Source: Selenomonas sp. AE3005 | Lineage (GTDB): Bacteria; Bacillota; Negativicutes; Selenomonadales; Selenomonadaceae | DNA: 64,000 nucleotides | Assembly: GCF_000686945.1 (NCBI RefSeq) | Contig: NZ_KK366040.1 | Location: 186,001 to 250,000, forward strand | Reading direction: 5' to 3' | In this document: positions 33,264 to 41,550 of the stretch, piece after piece | Position numbering within the stretch: position 1 is the first letter of the stretch | Layout of the letters: each line of letters starts with the position of its first letter | Made by a program: the position numbers and the translations under genes | Notes under the pieces: generated by a model | The model's database searches: none | Seen by the model: the letters and a program-made list of their open reading frames with translations, nothing else | What the model was told of the DNA's origin: nothing

Positions 33264-34643
33264 TTATTCGGCAATTACCGTAGAATCAACGTCTTTTGTA
33301 ACTTCTCCCTTGCGGGCCAGATAGCTTTCAGTTTCAGCCACGACTACACCGGAGAGGGCAATCAGGGCAATCAGGTTCGGAATGGCCATCAGCCCGTTGA
33401 CGATATCAGCCAGAATCCAGATGGCCTCCAGTTTCAGGAAACCGCCGCTGGCAATCAGGGCGATGAAGATGATACGGTACGGCATAACACCTTTGGTGCC
33501 AAACAGGTAAATGCAGGCACGTTCACCGTAGTAGTTCCAGCCAAGAATCGTGGTGAAGGCAAAGAGCACCAGAGCCACGGTAAGCAGCATGCTGCCGATA
33601 TTGCCATAAGCGGTGGCAAAAGCCGCACTGGTCATAGCAGCACCAGCGGCATCGCCCTGCCATACGCCCGTGAGGACGAGAGCCAGGCCGGTCATGGTGC
33701 AGATAATCAGGGTATCGATAAAGGTACCGGTCATGGAGATAAGGCCCTGTTCAGCAGGTTCCTTGGTCTTGGCAGCTGCCGCCGCAATGGGGGCAGAACC
33801 CAGACCGGATTCGTTGGAGAACACGCCACGGGCGATACCGTTCTGCATGGCCATCATGATGGTTGAACCGGCAAAACCGCCGGCCGCTGCCGCACCTGTG
33901 AACGCGGATTCAAAGATAAGAGCCACAGCGGCAGGTACACCGTCAATATTCATGACGATAAGACCAAGGCTGATGGCAATATACATAACAGCCATAAAAG
34001 GAATAACCTTGGAGGCAACTTTGGCAATGCTTTGCAGACCGCCGATGGTGATAGCGGCGATGAGAACTGTCAGTACAAAACCTGTCAGCACCTTGGACAG
34101 GCCAAAGGAAATTTCCGCACTGTCCACAATAGCGTTGACCTGTGGGAAGGTGCCGATACCGAAATATGCCACGAGAATCGTAGCTGCAGCGAAGAACGTG
34201 GCCAGCGGTTTATATTTTTCACCCATGCCCTGACGGATATAGTACATGGGGCCGCCAGCGATGTTGCCATTGGCGTCGGTGCTGCGATACTTTACCGCCA
34301 GCAGGCCTTCGGCGTATTTGGTGGCCATACCGAAGAAAGCTGCCATCCACATCCAGAAGATAGCACCGGGGCCGCCGATTTTTACCGCGGTAGCCACACC
34401 GACGATGTTGCCAGTGCCGACCGTAGCCGCCAAAGCCACACACAGGGCTTTGAAACTGGATACATCACCTTCACCGTGATTTTTGGCCTTGAAGATAAGG
34501 GATAACGCCTTGGGCAGGCGTATTACCTGCAAAAGTTTCAGCCGCAGGGTAAGGTAAATGCCAGTGCCCACCAGCAGTGTGATAAGCGGGGGGCCCCACA
34601 TAAAGGAGTCGATGGCATTAAGCATAGGGATAAATGATTCCAT
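33264..34643 (-). CDS. Sodium:alanine symporter, AGCS family
   Basis: The 459-residue protein with about eleven helices imports alanine or glycine with sodium. AGCS landmarks are visible: GTGIYLTLRLKLLQV near residue 28, FKALCVALAATVGTGNIVGVATAV near 65, GGPGAIFWMWMAAFFGMATKYAEGLLAVKYR near 95 and NESGLGSAPIAAAAAKT near 275. ATG 34643 is chosen, with AAGGAGG seven bases upstream; a longer frame to 34697 starts in sequence with no site. It is a single gene with its own terminator. Confidence 0.93.
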   Translation of the reverse strand: MESFIPMLNAIDSFMWGPPLITLLVGTGIYLTLRLKLLQVIRLPKALSLIFKAKNHGEGDVSSFKALCVALAATVGTGNIVGVATAVKIGGPGAIFWMWMAAFFGMATKYAEGLLAVKYRSTDANGNIAGGPMYYIRQGMGEKYKPLATFFAAATILVAYFGIGTFPQVNAIVDSAEISFGLSKVLTGFVLTVLIAAITIGGLQSIAKVASKVIPFMAVMYIAISLGLIVMNIDGVPAAVALIFESAFTGAAAAGGFAGSTIMMAMQNGIARGVFSNESGLGSAPIAAAAAKTKEPAEQGLISMTGTFIDTLIICTMTGLALVLTGVWQGDAAGAAMTSAAFATAYGNIGSMLLTVALVLFAFTTILGWNYYGERACIYLFGTKGVMPYRIIFIALIASGGFLKLEAIWILADIVNGLMAIPNLIALIALSGVVVAETESYLARKGEVTKDVDSTVIAE

Positions 34644-34750
34644 GAAGTGTCCTCCTTGCATGATACGAACAGGTTGCTGTCTAATGACAGTGAACATAGG
34701 TACTTCTAAAATAAGACAGTCCCTATATTATCATACAAAAAGACATTTGT

Positions 34751-36538
34751 CTACATAATTCCCGCCATTTTTAACAAATATTGCGCGTTGGTGGTCTGGC
34801 AGCGCCCATTCTTTATTTTATAGTCGAATTTTATCTTGTTGTCGTCGTAGTATTCCGCGAAGTGAAAATTGGTAACGGGGGTACTGTTGGGTGACTTTAT
34901 ATCGCATAGTTCGAAGTCGTGGGTGGATACCAGCGTGAGGCAGTATGGCTGTGTTAATCTGGCGATAGCCTCCCGGGCACCGATGATACGGTCGGCTGAA
35001 TTGGTGCCCTTGAAAATTTCGTCGATGCAGATAAGCATAGGCTGTTGCTGTTTACAAAAATCCACCATCTGTTTGATACGCAACAGTTCAGCGTAAAAGG
35101 TGGAAATACCCTGACTCTGGTCATCGTGAACCTGAATGGAAGTGAAAATGTGCATAGGTGTAAAGGCAAAGCTCCGGGCACAGACCGGGGCCCCGGCGTA
35201 AGCCAGCACCAGGGAACTGGCCAGCGTACGCATATACGTCGTTTTGCCGGACATATTGGAGCCGGTGATTATGCGTGTTTCAGCCTGCATGGCCGTGTCA
35301 TTGGGAACGGCCTGGTCCTCGTTCAATAACAGGGAGGTAAGGGCGGTGGCGTTTAACTGGGGCGCACTGTCCAGCAGCTGGGGAAAGGTATAACATTCGC
35401 GTGTATGTCCGGCCATGGCCAGTGACAGATAAAGCTCCATTTCGCTCCAGGACGCAAGCCAGCTTTTTAAGTGTTGCGCGGTATGCAGCTGCCAACGGCA
35501 GAACCGGGCGGCACAGTGGCAGTCCCAAAGCAGCAGGGCATTTCCGCATACGAAGAAGAAAAGATTGCGGCACATGTTCACATGGTCTGTCAGCCTGGCC
35601 AGTGTTTGTAAAGCCGGTGCTGCGCCCTGAGATAAACTATGGGTAATACTAGTCAGGGCAGGGCTTGTAAAGTTTGTTTCTCCCAGACGGATAAACAAGG
35701 TCTGATATGTATGCAGCTCCTGCTGGAGGGCGTGCAGGGGCGCAAGCATGGCCTGATTATGTTTATGGAATATCATGGCAATGGTGAATTGCAGCAGGAT
35801 AAGCAGGCCGGGAATATCCCAGCCGGTCAGCTGCAAACCGGCCAGGGCAATACTGCAGGCCGTCAGCACAGGCAAAATCCAGGCCGTGCGCTGCAAAGTC
35901 CGGCTGATATGGTGCTGGCGGTCAGCGGTGATTTCCTGAACAAGAGCCGCGGTATCGTGGTTATCGGGGAGCAGACGCCCCAGGGCCTCCAGTTCTACAC
36001 ATAAATATGGATGGCCAAGGAGTTCTCGGACAGCTGACTGACGGCGCAGCAGTACCTCCCTGGCAGGTGGAACCGGGGAAAGGGCATGGGCCAGAGCCAG
36101 GCGGCCGCCTTTTGTACGGGCCGCACAGAGATACTGGAACAGGGAGCTCGGGCCGAAAATATGCAGGTCAACATTCTGTGGCCGCTTATTGCTGCTAAAT
36201 TCCTGACCATTGACAGGCAGCTGCTGCCAGCTGTTGTCAAAGCGGCACAGATAATCGTGCAGGACTGCTATTTCGTTGTCCAGAAGTCGGAGCATTTTTT
36301 TTACCCTGTTGTGGCGGCGGATAAGCATGACAAAGGCAATGAGGAAGATGGGGGACAGCAGCAGGGCGGCCGTCAGGCCATCATAGGCACCTGCCAGGGA
36401 GAACAGCAGGGCGAAAAAGCAGATAGTCCGCTCCAGCGTCAGGCGGCTGCTTTTTTTCTGGCAGTCCTGGGCGCGGCTCAGGGCCGTATGCTGCAGATTG
36501 GCGTAAAAGCTGGCTTTCTGTTTATATGTATTATGCAT
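34751..36538 (-). CDS. Membrane-anchored MutS-family ATPase
   Basis: The 595-residue protein has two hydrophobic segments near residues 40-85, a helical middle, and a C-terminal MutS ATPase domain (about 385-595). Walker A is TGSNMSGKTTYMRTLA, Walker B is MLICIDEIFKGTNSADRI, and the switch His is in VSTHDFELCDI. The mismatch-recognition domain of MutS1 is absent, as in a family of short MutS-like proteins of unknown role. The membrane helices make a mismatch-repair job unlikely. ATG 36538 is my choice; the frame extends to a TTG at 36565. Upstream is a divergent promoter for small genes. Confidence 0.85.
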   Translation of the reverse strand: MHNTYKQKASFYANLQHTALSRAQDCQKKSSRLTLERTICFFALLFSLAGAYDGLTAALLLSPIFLIAFVMLIRRHNRVKKMLRLLDNEIAVLHDYLCRFDNSWQQLPVNGQEFSSNKRPQNVDLHIFGPSSLFQYLCAARTKGGRLALAHALSPVPPAREVLLRRQSAVRELLGHPYLCVELEALGRLLPDNHDTAALVQEITADRQHHISRTLQRTAWILPVLTACSIALAGLQLTGWDIPGLLILLQFTIAMIFHKHNQAMLAPLHALQQELHTYQTLFIRLGETNFTSPALTSITHSLSQGAAPALQTLARLTDHVNMCRNLFFFVCGNALLLWDCHCAARFCRWQLHTAQHLKSWLASWSEMELYLSLAMAGHTRECYTFPQLLDSAPQLNATALTSLLLNEDQAVPNDTAMQAETRIITGSNMSGKTTYMRTLASSLVLAYAGAPVCARSFAFTPMHIFTSIQVHDDQSQGISTFYAELLRIKQMVDFCKQQQPMLICIDEIFKGTNSADRIIGAREAIARLTQPYCLTLVSTHDFELCDIKSPNSTPVTNFHFAEYYDDNKIKFDYKIKNGRCQTTNAQYLLKMAGIM

Positions 36539-36605
36539 GACACACGCTCTTTTCTGACCGGTCAATTGGCCTTTATTTGCTTTTATTATATGTCATATTT
36601 ATGAA

Positions 36606-36634
36606 TTGTGACAGGAGAGAAACTCTGTTATACT
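36606..36634 (+). promoter_or_regulatory. Sigma-A-type promoter for the 54-aa gene
   Basis: TTGTGA (36606-36611), 17 bases, TATACT (36629-36634). The ATG of the short gene follows 21 bases later. Confidence 0.6.
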
Positions 36635-36654
36635 ATTAGTCGGAGGCTATAAAT

Positions 36655-36819
36655 ATGGATAATAAAAATGCAGCCATGGCCCGTCTGCAGCAGAGTATTG
36701 ACGCGATAAACAAGCGCCTGGCCATTGATTCCAACGATTTGGATTACGAAACCCATTTGCGGCAAAAGCGGCAGTTACAGCAGATTTTGGACCGCATGAA
36801 AGCCGGAGAGCAGAAATAG
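36655..36819 (+). CDS. Small helical protein, 54 aa
   Basis: ATG at 36655, with CGGAGG eight bases upstream and a promoter before it. The product MDNKNAAMARLQQSIDAINK... continues with a charged, Gln/Lys/Arg-rich amphipathic helix (HLRQKRQLQQILDRMKAGEQK). It is probably a short coiled coil. No family is recognised. It precedes two other small genes in the same direction. Confidence 0.65.
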   Translation: MDNKNAAMARLQQSIDAINKRLAIDSNDLDYETHLRQKRQLQQILDRMKAGEQK

Positions 36820-36896
36820 ATTAAAATCAGTTTATTTTCAGATATAATTGTTAGAATTATAAACATCAAAAAGTCAAAGACGAAAGGATGAACACT

Positions 36897-37175
36897 ATGT
36901 CACAGCGTATGACCATGGACGAAGTATTGAAGGAATACGGCGTGCCTCAGATAAAACTGGATATACATGCCACGCGTTCGGAATTGCTGAAACTGAGGGA
37001 GAAACTCATGGCGATTCGTGACTTGTCAAATGGCAATGAACAGGGCTATCTCGACCTTGACTGCAAATTGTATATTGACGTGGACGATATTGACCGTTAT
37101 CTGTCCGGTGAGCTGGACACGGTGGGGGAAATTTACGCTTTCCCGGAAGATATAAAGTCCTACAAGGAAAATTAA
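36897..37175 (+). CDS. Hypothetical protein, 92 aa
   Basis: A small acidic soluble protein: MSQRMTMDEVLKEYGVPQIKLDIHATRSELLKLREKLMAIRDLSN, then a beta-like LDCKLYIDVDDIDRYLSGELD. I see no known motif. ATG 36897 has AAAGGA eight bases before; the ATG at 36888 directly abuts that site. It is 20 bases from the next gene and may be in one transcript with it. Confidence 0.68.
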   Translation: MSQRMTMDEVLKEYGVPQIKLDIHATRSELLKLREKLMAIRDLSNGNEQGYLDLDCKLYIDVDDIDRYLSGELDTVGEIYAFPEDIKSYKEN

Positions 37176-37195
37176 ACTAAAAAGGAGACAGTATT

Positions 37196-37864
37196 ATGAA
37201 GATGAAAAAAATCCTTGCCTCCCTGATGGTGGGAGCTATGGTTATGACCACTGTACCCGTGATAAATGCAAGCTATGTTTCTACGGCTTACGCGGCCAAA
37301 GGCGGTGCCAAAATCGGCGGCGGTGCGAAGAGTGCTGCACCTAAAGCTGCACCGAAAACCAATACGCCCAGCAGCAATAACAGCACGAGCAAATCCGTTT
37401 CCGGCAACGGCGAAACCTACAAGCCGTCCAAGGACGCGAAAAGCCTGGACAAAAACGCGCCGGCAGCCAACAGCAAGAGCAATGCTAATGCCAATACCGC
37501 GGCCAATGCCCAGAGCGGCAGCCGTTGGGGCAGTGCCCTGAGAACCATTGGCTTGTTTGCCGGTGGTATGCTGCTCGGCTCTATGCTCGGTAATTTGTTC
37601 GGCAGCAGCCTGTTAGGCGATGTTTTTGGCTTAATTGCCAATGTGCTGATGCTGATGGTGGCCTTTATGGCTATTCGCTGGCTCTGGAATAAGTTCCGCA
37701 ATCGCAACAAGGAAAACGTGTATGCCTCGCGGATGAATGATTACAATCGCCATAATGCGCCGGTGGATATTGCACCGCGTCAGAATAATTCAGTGCAGGA
37801 TATTCAGGGGCCGTCCGGTGACTACAACGCCCGGAATACGGCTGATAAATATCGGAACCGTTAA
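37196..37864 (+). CDS. Exported Ala/Ser/Asn-rich protein with Gly-rich membrane hairpin (Tim44-like precursor type)
   Basis: The 222-residue protein has a signal peptide (MKMKKILASLMVGAMVMTTVPVINAS), a low-complexity linker rich in Ala, Lys, Ser and Asn (30-105), then two adjoining hydrophobic segments (LRTIGLFAGGMLLGSMLGNLFGSSLLGDVFGLIANVLMLMVAFMAIRWLW) and a polar tail. This layout resembles short proteins annotated as Tim44-like, but the Tim44 domain itself is absent. Function is unknown. AAAAGGAG precedes the ATG. Confidence 0.75.
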   Translation: MKMKKILASLMVGAMVMTTVPVINASYVSTAYAAKGGAKIGGGAKSAAPKAAPKTNTPSSNNSTSKSVSGNGETYKPSKDAKSLDKNAPAANSKSNANANTAANAQSGSRWGSALRTIGLFAGGMLLGSMLGNLFGSSLLGDVFGLIANVLMLMVAFMAIRWLWNKFRNRNKENVYASRMNDYNRHNAPVDIAPRQNNSVQDIQGPSGDYNARNTADKYRNR

Positions 37865-37888
37865 ATAGCAGCAAAAGGGAGATTTATT

Positions 37889-38548
37889 TTGGTTAAGGAA
37901 TCGACTTTAAAATGTATAGATGATTTAATTGCCCGTTATCCGCAGCTGGCTGAGTGCCGTGCTGATTTGCAGTCCGCCGTGGAAATCATTTGCGACAGTT
38001 ACCGCCAGGGACATAAACTGATTGCCTGCGGCAACGGTGGCAGTGCGTCTGACAGTGAGCATATCGTGGGTGAGCTGATGAAAGGTTTCCTGCTGAAACG
38101 GGAAATCAAGGGCGAACTGGCAGAGAAAATCCGCCAGCATTGCGGCGAAGATGCGCAGTATCTCATTGACAACCTGCAGGGAGCATTGCCGGCCCTGTCC
38201 ATGGTCAATCAGGTGGCCCTCAATACGGCTTTTGCCAATGACCAGGCCCCTGATTTGTCCTTTGCCCAGCAGCTGTTAGGCATGGGCGATGACGGTGATG
38301 TCCTGCTCGGTATATCCACCTCCGGCAACTCCACCAATGTCATTTACGCTTTGGAAATGGCCAAGGTCAAGGGCGTGAAATCAATTGCACTGCTTGGACA
38401 CAGCGGCGGCAAAATCAAGGCCCGGGGACTGGCTGATGTCAATATCTGCGTGCCCGAGGACGAAACATATAAAATTCAGGAATTGCACCTGCCGGTTTAC
38501 CACATGCTGTGCATTGCCGTGGAGAACGAATTCTTCGGCGAAGGCTGA
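37889..38548 (+). CDS. SIS-domain phosphoheptose isomerase-like protein (GmhA type)
   Basis: The 219-residue protein has the GmhA-type SIS fold: KLIACGNGGSASDSEHIVGELMKGF near residue 43, then a longer-than-usual insertion (about 70-100), MVNQVALNTAFAND, and VLLGISTSGNSTNVIYALEMAKVKG near 135, the phosphosugar-binding loop. GmhA makes D-glycero-D-manno-heptose 7-phosphate for LPS or surface glycans. The insert means a different phosphosugar is possible. The start is TTG 37889, with AAAGGGAG eight bases before. A phosphohexomutase gene lies downstream, beyond the toxin locus, fitting a sugar-nucleotide role. Confidence 0.88.
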   Translation: MVKESTLKCIDDLIARYPQLAECRADLQSAVEIICDSYRQGHKLIACGNGGSASDSEHIVGELMKGFLLKREIKGELAEKIRQHCGEDAQYLIDNLQGALPALSMVNQVALNTAFANDQAPDLSFAQQLLGMGDDGDVLLGISTSGNSTNVIYALEMAKVKGVKSIALLGHSGGKIKARGLADVNICVPEDETYKIQELHLPVYHMLCIAVENEFFGEG

Positions 38549-38552
38549 AATA

Positions 38553-38680
38553 TTGATTTTTCTCGTGAAAAATGATATGATAAGCACAAGAAAGGCTACC
38601 GGTGACGGTCAGCCCTACATAAGAAAAACGATGATAAGAATCGCCGCCTTCAGATTGCAGGTCCAGAGGCGGCTTTTCTT
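38553..38680 (+). ncRNA. Candidate antisense (antitoxin) RNA of a type I toxin-antitoxin pair
   Basis: A plus-strand promoter TTGATT (38553-38558), 17 bases, TATGAT (38576-38581) points at a terminator GCCGCCT/AGGCGGC (38643-38673) followed by TTTTCTT. The predicted transcript of about 90 bases starts near 38588. Its 3' part overlaps the 3' end of the toxin mRNA encoded opposite, as in TxpA/RatA-type pairs. The overlap and promoter are visible; the RNA itself is inferred. The terminator may also serve the upstream isomerase gene. Confidence 0.4.
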
Positions 38681-38747
38681 ATGCCTTTATGGTTATTACA
38701 AGCGCAAGAACTAAAATCAGTATCAGATAAAAGTCATATCTACTCAT
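38679..38747 (-). CDS. Small hydrophobic type I toxin-like peptide, 22 aa
   Basis: The minus-strand frame ATG 38747 to TAA 38679 encodes MSRYDFYLILILVLALVITI and ends KA: a short polar head, one membrane helix and a basic residue at the end, the form of TxpA/YonT/holin-like toxins. AAGGGG lies nine bases upstream. An extended -10 element TGCTATACT (38816-38808) sits 61 bases before the ATG, leaving a leader that could fold over the start. The 341-base gap between the isomerase and phosphohexomutase genes holds only this locus. Target membrane disruption is inferred from family likeness. Confidence 0.55.
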   Translation of the reverse strand: MSRYDFYLILILVLALVITIKA

Positions 38748-38888
38748 CGTTCAGCGCCCCTTCCCAGGGCCATAGATTAACCGCCACCGTTCGGTAGCCA
38801 TGCAAACAGTATAGCATACTGGCAGGAATTATTCTATATGACGGCGAATTATACCAATATATGTACTAATCTAAGGGAGGCATTATCT

Positions 38889-40397
38889 ATGATTATTCCG
38901 GAAAAGAATCTGATGAAACTGGCCAATGGCAGTGATGTGCGTGGCGTGGCTATTGAAGGTGTGGCTGATGAGCCTGTAACCCTCAGCACTGACGCGGCCA
39001 ATGTTATTACCAGTGGTTTCCTGGATTTCCTGGCTGAAAAGACCGGCAAGAAGAAAAAGGATTTGCGTGTAGCTGTTGGCCATGATTCCCGGCTGTCTGC
39101 CGGCGACCTCAAACACGCCGTATTAAACGCCCTGACGGCGGCAGGCGTGGTGGCAGTGGACTGCGGCCTGGCGTCTACACCGGCTATGTTCATGTCCATT
39201 GTGTTCCCGGAAACAAAGATGGATGGTTCCATCATGATTACGGCCAGCCATCTGCCCTACAACCGCAATGGCCTGAAATTCTTCACCAAGGATGGCGGCG
39301 TGGAACATGACGATGTAATCGCTATCCTCAAAAATGCCTCCCGTAACCCTGTAGTAACCGGCGACCTGACCAAGGTGCAGAAATATGACCTCATTGAACG
39401 TTACGGTCATCACCTCCGCAAGAAGATTCGTCAGGCTTTGGGCGGCGAAAACGAACCCTTAAAGGGCATGCACATTGTTGTAGACGCCGGCAACGGCGCC
39501 GGTGGTTTCTTTGCCACGCAGGTGCTGAGCCGCTTGGGTGCCAACACCGCCGGCAGCGTATTCTTAGAGCCGGACGGACACTTCCCAAATCACATTCCAA
39601 ACCCGGAAAACAAGCAGGCTATGGCCGCTATCAAAAAAGCTGTGCTGGACAGCCATGCTGACCTCGGCCTTATCTTTGATACGGACGTTGACCGCATGAG
39701 CGCCGTGCTGAAAAACGGCAAAGAAATCAGCCGCAACGCGCTGATTGCCATGATGGCCGCTATTCTGGCCCCGGATTATCCCGGCAGCACCATTATCACT
39801 GACTCTGTTACGAGTGATGAGCTGACGGTATTCCTCGAAAAGGAACTCAGCCTTAAACACCTGCGTTATATGCGCGGCTACAAGAATGTCATTGACGAAT
39901 GTATCCGCCAGAACAAAGCTGGAACTGTTTCGCCGCTGGCTATTGAAACCTCCGGTCACGGTGCACTTTCGGAAAACTATTATCTTGATGATGGCGCTTA
40001 TCTGGCAGTTAAACTGCTGATTGCTGCCGCCAAGGCCAAAGCCAAGGGCAAGAAACTGTCTGACCTGGTAGCCAAGCTGGGTGAGCCGGTAGAAAGCCAG
40101 GAATTCCGCCTGAAAATCAAGGGTGAAGAAAACTTCCGTGCTTATGGTGACGATGTTCTCAAACAGTTTGAGGAAAGAGCACAAGCTGCCGGCATTAAGA
40201 TTGCTAAACCTTCCTACGAAGGTGTGCGCTTAGTGTTCGCTGACGGCTGGGCCCTGCTCCGTATGTCCCTCCATGACCCCAATATGCCGCTGAACATCGA
40301 AAGCCGCAAAGCCGGCGGTGTCAAAGTTATCGCTGACAAGGTCAAGGAACTGCTGGCAGGCTTTAACAGCCTTGATATGAGCGTGTTTGAAAAATAA
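38889..40397 (+). CDS. Phosphomannomutase/phosphoglucomutase
   Basis: The 502-residue alpha-D-phosphohexomutase moves phosphate between C6 and C1 of hexoses for glycan precursor synthesis. Motifs in order: VAVGHDSRLSAGDLKHAV; the catalytic phosphoserine loop ITASHLPYNRNGLKFF near residue 118; the metal loop DTDVDRM near 265; the sugar-binding loop ETSGHGAL near 360; and a C-terminal phosphate-binding part (SYEGVRLVFADGWALLRMSLHDP). Normal TASHNP reads TASHLP here, with Ser kept. ATG 38889 follows AGGGAGG by eight bases; a longer frame from 38838 crosses that site. Confidence 0.9.
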   Translation: MIIPEKNLMKLANGSDVRGVAIEGVADEPVTLSTDAANVITSGFLDFLAEKTGKKKKDLRVAVGHDSRLSAGDLKHAVLNALTAAGVVAVDCGLASTPAMFMSIVFPETKMDGSIMITASHLPYNRNGLKFFTKDGGVEHDDVIAILKNASRNPVVTGDLTKVQKYDLIERYGHHLRKKIRQALGGENEPLKGMHIVVDAGNGAGGFFATQVLSRLGANTAGSVFLEPDGHFPNHIPNPENKQAMAAIKKAVLDSHADLGLIFDTDVDRMSAVLKNGKEISRNALIAMMAAILAPDYPGSTIITDSVTSDELTVFLEKELSLKHLRYMRGYKNVIDECIRQNKAGTVSPLAIETSGHGALSENYYLDDGAYLAVKLLIAAAKAKAKGKKLSDLVAKLGEPVESQEFRLKIKGEENFRAYGDDVLKQFEERAQAAGIKIAKPSYEGVRLVFADGWALLRMSLHDPNMPLNIESRKAGGVKVIADKVKELLAGFNSLDMSVFEK

Positions 40398-40412
40398 TAG
40401 ATAAGTAAACAC

Positions 40413-40463
40413 AAGTGGGAAAAGCTGTTTGTTTTTTATGACAGAGCTTTTCCCACTTTTTTA
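40413..40463 (+). terminator. Terminator of phosphohexomutase gene
   Basis: AAGTGGGAAAAGCT (40413-40426) and AGCTTTTCCCACTT (40445-40458), followed by TTTT. Confidence 0.9.
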
Positions 40464-40535
40464 TTGGCTGTCAGCGTGAGGATATATCGGTTGTGGCGGT
40501 TTAGTACCTGCTTGCAAGACAGGGTATAGCTTTTC

Positions 40536-40544
40536 TGCTATAAT
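40536..40544 (+). promoter_or_regulatory. Extended -10 promoter of the yybS-gdpP-rplI-lonB-dnaB cluster
   Basis: TGC followed by TATAAT (40539-40544), an extended -10. No good -35 at 17 bases; TTGCAA lies a little further off. GAAAGGA and the yybS ATG follow about 20-30 bases on. Confidence 0.55.
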
Positions 40545-40577
40545 AAGGGGTGGTTTCTTTTAGAAAGGAATGACGAT

Positions 40578-41540
40578 ATGAATCAACATAGAATCACTCC
40601 CTTGACGGAGAGTGGGCTGCTGACGGCATTGTCGGTAGTACTGGCGCTGGCGGCGATTTACCTGCCGGTGGTGGGGTTCCTGGTAGTGCTGTTGTGGCCT
40701 TTGCCTCTGGTGGTGCTGGTGGTCCGGCATGGCCTGCGTTATGGCGTGATGGCGGCGGCAGTGGCTGGTTTGCTGGTGGGGATACTGGTTGAACCGCTGC
40801 TGGCTTTGCGGCTGATACTGGCCTTTGGCCCGGCAGGTATTATTCTGGGGCTGGCGTTTCGGCGCAGGACTTCCGGTGTATGGGCCTTTGGGGCAACTTT
40901 GGGAGCAGCGATACTGGGCCAGATAATGGCCGTGCTGCTGTTACTGGCAGTTACCAATATCAATCCTTTGACGGCGCAGGTGGATATGCTGCAGTCGTCC
41001 TTTGATACCTCGCTGCAGCTTTACGCGGATATGGGGCTGGACGAAGAACAGCTGGCCAAAACCAAAGCTGATATTCAGGAAGGCATCAAGATGCTTACCT
41101 ATCTGTTCCCCCTGGTATTTATCCTGACGGGGCTGTTGTATGCGGCGGTGGCGTACAGTACGGGCAGCCGGGTTTTACGGCGGCTGGGACATGATGTTCC
41201 CCAGTTTCCGCCCTTTGCTGAGTGGCGTCTGCCGCAGGCGTTTTTGTACCTGTTCGGGTTTGCCCTGGTGGGGCTGTACTGGGGCGGTACAAGGCAGATT
41301 ACCCTGCTGTACGAAATATCCCTGAATGCTAATGTCCTGGCGATTTTAGCCGGCCTGCTGCAAGGTATGGTGCTCATACACTGCCTGCTGCGGCATTACA
41401 AAGTGATTATTCCCTTGCGGATTGTCGTTTATGTATTCGTAATTATGACTCCGTTTTTGGCGCAGGTTACGGCCATGACCGGACTTATCGATATGTTGTT
41501 TGACTATCGGCGGCGTTTTTCTGCGCGGGGGAAGAAATGA
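40578..41540 (+). CDS. yybS: YybS-family membrane protein (DUF2232)
   Basis: The 320-residue protein has about eight membrane helices, starting LTALSVVLALAAIYLPVVGFLVVLLWPLPLVVLVVRHGLRYGVMAAAVAGLLVG, a typical DUF2232 opening. Its molecular role is not settled; the family sits directly before gdpP in many Firmicutes. It is the first gene of the cluster here. GAAAGGAATGACGAT precedes the ATG. The gdpP gene begins ten bases after its stop. Confidence 0.9.
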   Translation: MNQHRITPLTESGLLTALSVVLALAAIYLPVVGFLVVLLWPLPLVVLVVRHGLRYGVMAAAVAGLLVGILVEPLLALRLILAFGPAGIILGLAFRRRTSGVWAFGATLGAAILGQIMAVLLLLAVTNINPLTAQVDMLQSSFDTSLQLYADMGLDEEQLAKTKADIQEGIKMLTYLFPLVFILTGLLYAAVAYSTGSRVLRRLGHDVPQFPPFAEWRLPQAFLYLFGFALVGLYWGGTRQITLLYEISLNANVLAILAGLLQGMVLIHCLLRHYKVIIPLRIVVYVFVIMTPFLAQVTAMTGLIDMLFDYRRRFSARGKK

Positions 41541-41550
41541 GGTGGACTAA

